Source of the DNA: JAFDZV01 sp966128725
Lineage (GTDB): Bacteria > Bacteroidota > Ignavibacteria > OLB7
Direction of reading: 5' to 3'
Length of the DNA stretch: 9,774 bases
NCBI GenBank assembly: GCA_966128725.1
Contig: CBHYLN010000168.1
Coordinates: forward strand, 1 to 9,774
Shown: positions 7,679 to 9,774 of the stretch, piece by piece
How positions within the stretch are numbered: position 1 is the first letter of the stretch
Layout: the number at the start of each line of letters is the position of its first letter
Notes under the pieces: generated by a model
Told to the model about the DNA's origin: nothing
What the model saw: only the letters and a program-made list of their open reading frames with translations
The model's database searches: none
Program-made: the position numbers and the translations under genes

Positions 7679-7707
7679 AGTATCACAACTGGCGTAACGC
7701 CACGCAA
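7679..7707 (-). promoter_or_regulatory. Weak candidate promoter with a palindrome in its spacer
   Basis: On the minus strand TTGCGT (7707-7702) and GATACT (7684-7679) are separated by 17 bases and end 20 bases before the start at 7658. The match to sigma-70 boxes is 3/6 and 4/6, and there is no good match to the Bacteroidetes TTG/TAnnTTTG promoter. An inverted repeat TGGCG-TAA-CGCCA (7690-7702) fills most of the spacer and could be an operator. Pattern only. Confidence 0.22.
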
Positions 7708-7845
7708 CGCCGACACACGGCAACGCTGGTAGCCGGCACGATGGGGGAATGAAGAATGCTGGCACGGCCGGCAACAGCGGCGGCGTAGGGCTTGCCAAGA
7801 TGGGAAATAATGACCGGATGAACAACGCGGACAATCACCAATGGA

Positions 7846-7881
7846 AAAGCCGGGGCGTTCGGCAAACGAAGCCCCGGCTTT
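7846..7881 (-). terminator. Strong GC-rich intrinsic terminator-like hairpin
   Basis: Perfect 11-bp arms AAAGCCGGGGC (7846-7856) and GCCCCGGCTTT (7871-7881), then a one-base bulge, four further pairs (TTCG/CGAA) and the loop GCAAA. Read on the minus strand the stem ends in GGCTTTTCC, a short T-tract. It lies 188 bp upstream of the start at 7658 and about 280 bp past the DinB-like stop, beyond another terminator, so it is unclear which transcript it ends. Confidence 0.68.
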
Positions 7882-7986
7882 GCGTATCTGGATGACTGGT
7901 TACTGCATCGGTGATTAGTTCACCGTACCAGCCCCAACACGCACGGATCGATTGAACATTCCAGGGAATCAGGTACCCGCGTTATA
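7882..7986 (-). ncRNA. Possible small transcript or leader between two terminators
   Basis: Read on the minus strand: a -10-like TATAAC (7986-7981) with no clear -35; a 14-codon ORF (7959-7915, MFNRSVRVGAGTVN); then a perfect hairpin CGGTGA-loop-TCACCG (7909-7925) whose loop contains the ORF stop codon, enclosed by CTGGT/ACCAG arms (7896-7900, 7927-7931); then the terminator at 7881-7846. This could be a small RNA, an attenuation-type leader for the gene at 7658, or chance. I recognise no RNA family. Confidence 0.2.
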
Positions 7987-8070
7987 TCCGCTGGCCGGAT
8001 CGGGCAGCCGGCACGGGATTGGAAGTACGCGGCCGTGATTACGACAAGTGCGGTAATGGTGGTAAACACA

Positions 8071-8100
8071 AACGGCCGGCACTTGCGTGCTGCGGCCGTT
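8071..8100 (-). terminator. Terminator of the DUF1338-DinB operon
   Basis: Eight perfect pairs AACGGCCG (8071-8078) and CGGCCGTT (8093-8100), a two-base bulge, then GCAC/GTGC closing a TTGC loop. Read on the minus strand the stem is followed by TGTGTTTACC, so the 3' side is T-rich (GTTTGTGTTT). It lies 61 bp past the DinB-like stop codon, the expected place for the operon's end. Confidence 0.75.
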
Positions 8101-8161
8101 CGGAGGGAATCACGTCTGTTTTGGGAAAGTCAGCCTTTGCGATCGTCAGCCTGCGCAGCGA

Positions 8162-8623
8162 TCAGGGCTGGCGCTCGCGGGCAAAGGCGATGAAATCGGT
8201 GACGGCCGGTACCCCGCCCAATCCCTTCACGATGCGGGCGATCTGCGCGCGATGATAGGTGGAGTGATTGCTGACATGTGTCAGGATATCGCCGATGGTG
8301 CTCTCGAACGGATCGCCGGCCAGGCTGTGGTAGGCCGCAACGGCGGCAATACCCTCGGGGCCAACCCGGTCAAGAAACGCACCCCACTCACGGAACGACT
8401 GTTCGGCCTGCACGGCGCACTCCGCCAGCGACCATGTTGGCGCCGACGTGCCGCCGGCAACGCCCAGTATCCGATTCAACCACAGATTGCGCGCGCCAAG
8501 AATATGGCACAGCAGCTTCACTGCCTCCTCGGCGCCGCTCAGGGATTCCAGCGACGCCACAACACGGCGGTTGGCCCACAGGTCGTAGGCAAGCAGATCA
8601 TGATGATACGCAAGCATTGTCAT
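8162..8623 (-). CDS. DinB/YfiT-superfamily metal-binding protein
   Basis: 153 aa, the usual length for a DinB-superfamily four-helix bundle. His40 (in 'LLCHILGARNLWL'), His120 and His124 (in 'HVSNHSTYHRAQI') form the family's three-histidine divalent-metal site, and the N-terminal 'YDLWANRR' matches the typical first helix. Members include damage-inducible proteins and thiol-dependent S-transferases (bacillithiol or mycothiol users); I cannot assign a substrate. The start at 8623 is chosen because GGAG (8636-8633) sits nine bases upstream; an upstream TTG at 8695 would run into the preceding gene, and an ATG at 8617 is possible. It follows the DUF1338 gene by 37 bp and is probably cotranscribed with it, ending at the hairpin 8071-8100. 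Confidence 0.88.
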   Translation of the reverse strand: MTMLAYHHDLLAYDLWANRRVVASLESLSGAEEAVKLLCHILGARNLWLNRILGVAGGTSAPTWSLAECAVQAEQSFREWGAFLDRVGPEGIAAVAAYHSLAGDPFESTIGDILTHVSNHSTYHRAQIARIVKGLGGVPAVTDFIAFARERQP

Positions 8624-8660
8624 CGCCTGGTGCTCCACGTGTACGGTTGGTAATACGCGG

Positions 8661-9485
8661 CTACGCTGTTGCAGCGCTCTCGTAGGTCGATTCAAAAATC
8701 CGGTCGGCGCTGCGAGCGATGAACCCCTCGTACAGATTGCCGGTCTCGGGATCCTGATACCGCCGCGCGAACTCGTGATAACACGTTGGTATCACATGCG
8801 TTTCGCCGCCGGCGAACTCCCAGGCGATGCGGTTCGCCATAATCGACGACTGCTCCAGCAGCACGTCCGGCGAGCCCTTCACTTCACCACCCGATGCGTT
8901 CAGCACATACCCCTTCTCCTTCAGCCACTCATTGAACTGCTGGATGGATGTGAACGTGCGCAGAGCGTTGATAAGCACGGTGAAGTGGTTCACACGGATG
9001 CCGAAGGCCGCCAGCCACGCGGCGTATTCGGACTCGGCCTGCAGTGCGCGGTAATCGGCATACGAAACCGGCGCCCAGGTTGGTAACTCGGTGAGCAAAC
9101 GCGGGGAATCCTTCATCGCCTGCGGCACCTGCGCGGCCAGCCCGCGGGCAATCTCAGCAAGCGCCGGCGAGCATTGCTCCACAAGGAGTTCCGAAATAAA
9201 TACGTGCGGCAGTTCGGCGCCGGGCGGCGCGTACGACTTCGCCCGCAGCTTCTTTGCCTCGAAATGGTATTCGCCGCTTTCGCGGTAGCCCAGCCCCAGA
9301 AAGGTGGCCCCGAGCGACTCAACGCCGATCGGATCCAGATTGAACGTGCGGAATGCCACGTGATCGTTCACGTAGTTCTCGCCGCGTTCGGCAAGCAGCG
9401 AATAAATCTCAGCCGCCGCGGGCGTGATGGCCGAGTAATCGCGCCAGAAAAAATCGAGCAGTTCCTGAATGGAAGGGTTGTTCAT
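8661..9485 (-). CDS. DUF1338-family protein, probable 2-oxoadipate dioxygenase/decarboxylase
   Basis: 274 aa. DUF1338 proteins are non-haem Fe(II) enzymes; the characterised HglS of Pseudomonas putida turns 2-oxoadipate into D-2-hydroxyglutarate in lysine breakdown, with a His-His-Glu metal site and an Arg four residues after the first His that binds substrate. Here His42 and Arg46 ('NDHVAFRTF'), His167 ('RVNHFTVLIN') and Glu238 ('CYHEFARRY') fit that pattern. It is the short form, shorter than HglS. The start at 9485 has GGAG eight bases upstream (9497-9494), and sequence further upstream in frame looks non-coding. It is probably the first gene of an operon with the DinB-like gene. No other lysine-catabolism gene is in the window, so the substrate is inferred from the family. 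Confidence 0.88.
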   Translation of the reverse strand: MNNPSIQELLDFFWRDYSAITPAAAEIYSLLAERGENYVNDHVAFRTFNLDPIGVESLGATFLGLGYRESGEYHFEAKKLRAKSYAPPGAELPHVFISELLVEQCSPALAEIARGLAAQVPQAMKDSPRLLTELPTWAPVSYADYRALQAESEYAAWLAAFGIRVNHFTVLINALRTFTSIQQFNEWLKEKGYVLNASGGEVKGSPDVLLEQSSIMANRIAWEFAGGETHVIPTCYHEFARRYQDPETGNLYEGFIARSADRIFESTYESAATA

Positions 9486-9563
9486 CGTGCGTTCTCCGTG
9501 ATACAGAAGTGCGGGGGGCAACTTCGGAAAACGCCGAGCGCGGGATGGTGAAAGAATGTGGCG

Positions 9564-9577
9564 CGAACAGTTGTTCA
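9564..9577. promoter_or_regulatory. LexA-box-like palindrome upstream of the DUF1338-DinB operon
   Basis: Read on the minus strand the site is TGAACAACTGTTCG, containing GAAC-N4-GTTC. This is the core of the LexA (Cheo) box of Gram-positive bacteria and several other phyla; the centre does not match the full consensus. It lies 78 bp before the start at 9485. No clear -35/-10 pair is visible around it, so its use as an operator is inference. Confidence 0.33.
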
Positions 9578-9703
9578 CAGTCCGGAATGCAAGCCGATCG
9601 GCCGCCGAACACGGCAATGTTCCTCCGATACACGGGCACGGATCTGGCCCTCGGCAACCCGGCATCGGTGAAAACATGAACGGCCTCACAGCACATAGGA
9701 GCC

Positions 9704-9745
9704 TGTTGAAATACCCAAGAGCCCTCGGACTGTTCAACAACAGTC
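9704..9745. repeat. Inverted repeats at the right edge, possible insertion-element end
   Basis: TGTTGAA (9704-9710) is inverted as TTCAACA (9733-9739). Overlapping the second copy is a perfect hairpin GACTGTT-CAAC-AACAGTC (9728-9745). 'CTGTTGAA' type ends are common at insertion-sequence termini, but no transposase lies in the window. It could equally be a terminator of a gene beyond the edge. Confidence 0.3.
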
Positions 9746-9774
9746 AGCTGCAAGGCGGCCAAACGGACGCGAAT

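Larger units (their letters stand above)
7659..8161. other. Long intergenic region without a convincing gene
   Basis: About 500 bp between the DinB-like stop and the PNGase F-like start. All ORFs in it are short, disagree in frame and show no recognisable domain. It contains hairpins at 8071-8100, 7896-7931 and 7846-7881 and a weak promoter pattern at 7679-7707. The part at 7710-7845 shows nothing I can name. Confidence 0.6.
9486..9774. other. Upstream region of the DUF1338-DinB operon
   Basis: No gene is supported here. In-frame minus-strand extensions of the DUF1338 ORF begin at a TTG and have no domain match or ribosome binding site. The region contains the LexA-like site (9564-9577) and the inverted repeats at 9704-9745. 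The promoter must lie here but I cannot place it. Confidence 0.5.

Noticed and set aside
7505..7865. Small minus-strand genes upstream of the proximal PNGase F-like gene
   Set aside because: The candidate frames overlap the real signal-peptide start or the terminator hairpin and have no ribosome binding site or domain.
9486..9740. N-terminal extension of the DUF1338 protein
   Set aside because: It begins at a TTG, has no ribosome binding site or homology to the family, and a good GGAG lies before the ATG at 9485.

Overview
The window looks like a chromosomal segment of a GC-rich member of the Bacteroidota/Chlorobi (FCB) group. The evidence is two very large exported proteins, each with a signal peptide, a LamG/concanavalin-like domain, a peptide-N-glycosidase F (PNGase F) module and a type IX secretion (T9SS) type A C-terminal sorting domain; the T9SS is confined to this group. 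The high GC would fit a Kapabacteria/Ignavibacteria-like lineage, but that is inference. All four genes I can support lie on the minus strand, so the window reads from right to left.

Right part (about 9774 to 8162): a DUF1338-family gene (9485-8661, probable HglS-type 2-oxoadipate dioxygenase/decarboxylase) is followed 37 bp later by a DinB-superfamily gene (8623-8162). They look like a two-gene operon with good GGAG ribosome binding sites, ended by a strong hairpin at 8071-8100. A GAAC-N4-GTTC palindrome (LexA-box-like) lies 78 bp upstream of the first gene. The extreme right edge holds inverted repeats that may be an insertion-element end.

Middle (8161-7659): about 500 bp without a convincing gene. 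It contains two terminator-like hairpins, a nested stem structure, a 14-codon ORF with a -10-like box, and a weak candidate promoter for the next gene.

Left part: two tandem paralogues, 7658-4206 (1150 aa) and 3929-435 (1164 aa), share the same multidomain architecture. In both, the PNGase F N-domain appears to be split: the 'CP...CGEWD' strand lies near the N-terminus, a roughly 500-residue block including a LamG domain is inserted, and the fold resumes at 'YELGRYITPY'. The upstream copy keeps the residues that align with PNGase F Asp60 and Glu206. The downstream copy has Pro and Ser there, yet keeps all six PNGase F disulfide cysteines and the Arg248 equivalent, so it looks like a structurally intact pseudoenzyme, perhaps a glycan-binding partner. 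A hairpin terminator and a 13-bp direct repeat lie between the two genes.

Left edge (1-342): a non-coding array of long composite direct repeats made of two modules, with GGAG/CTCC-armed palindromes. One copy carries a 48-bp insertion bordered by CGGT direct repeats, and the array runs off the left end of the window.
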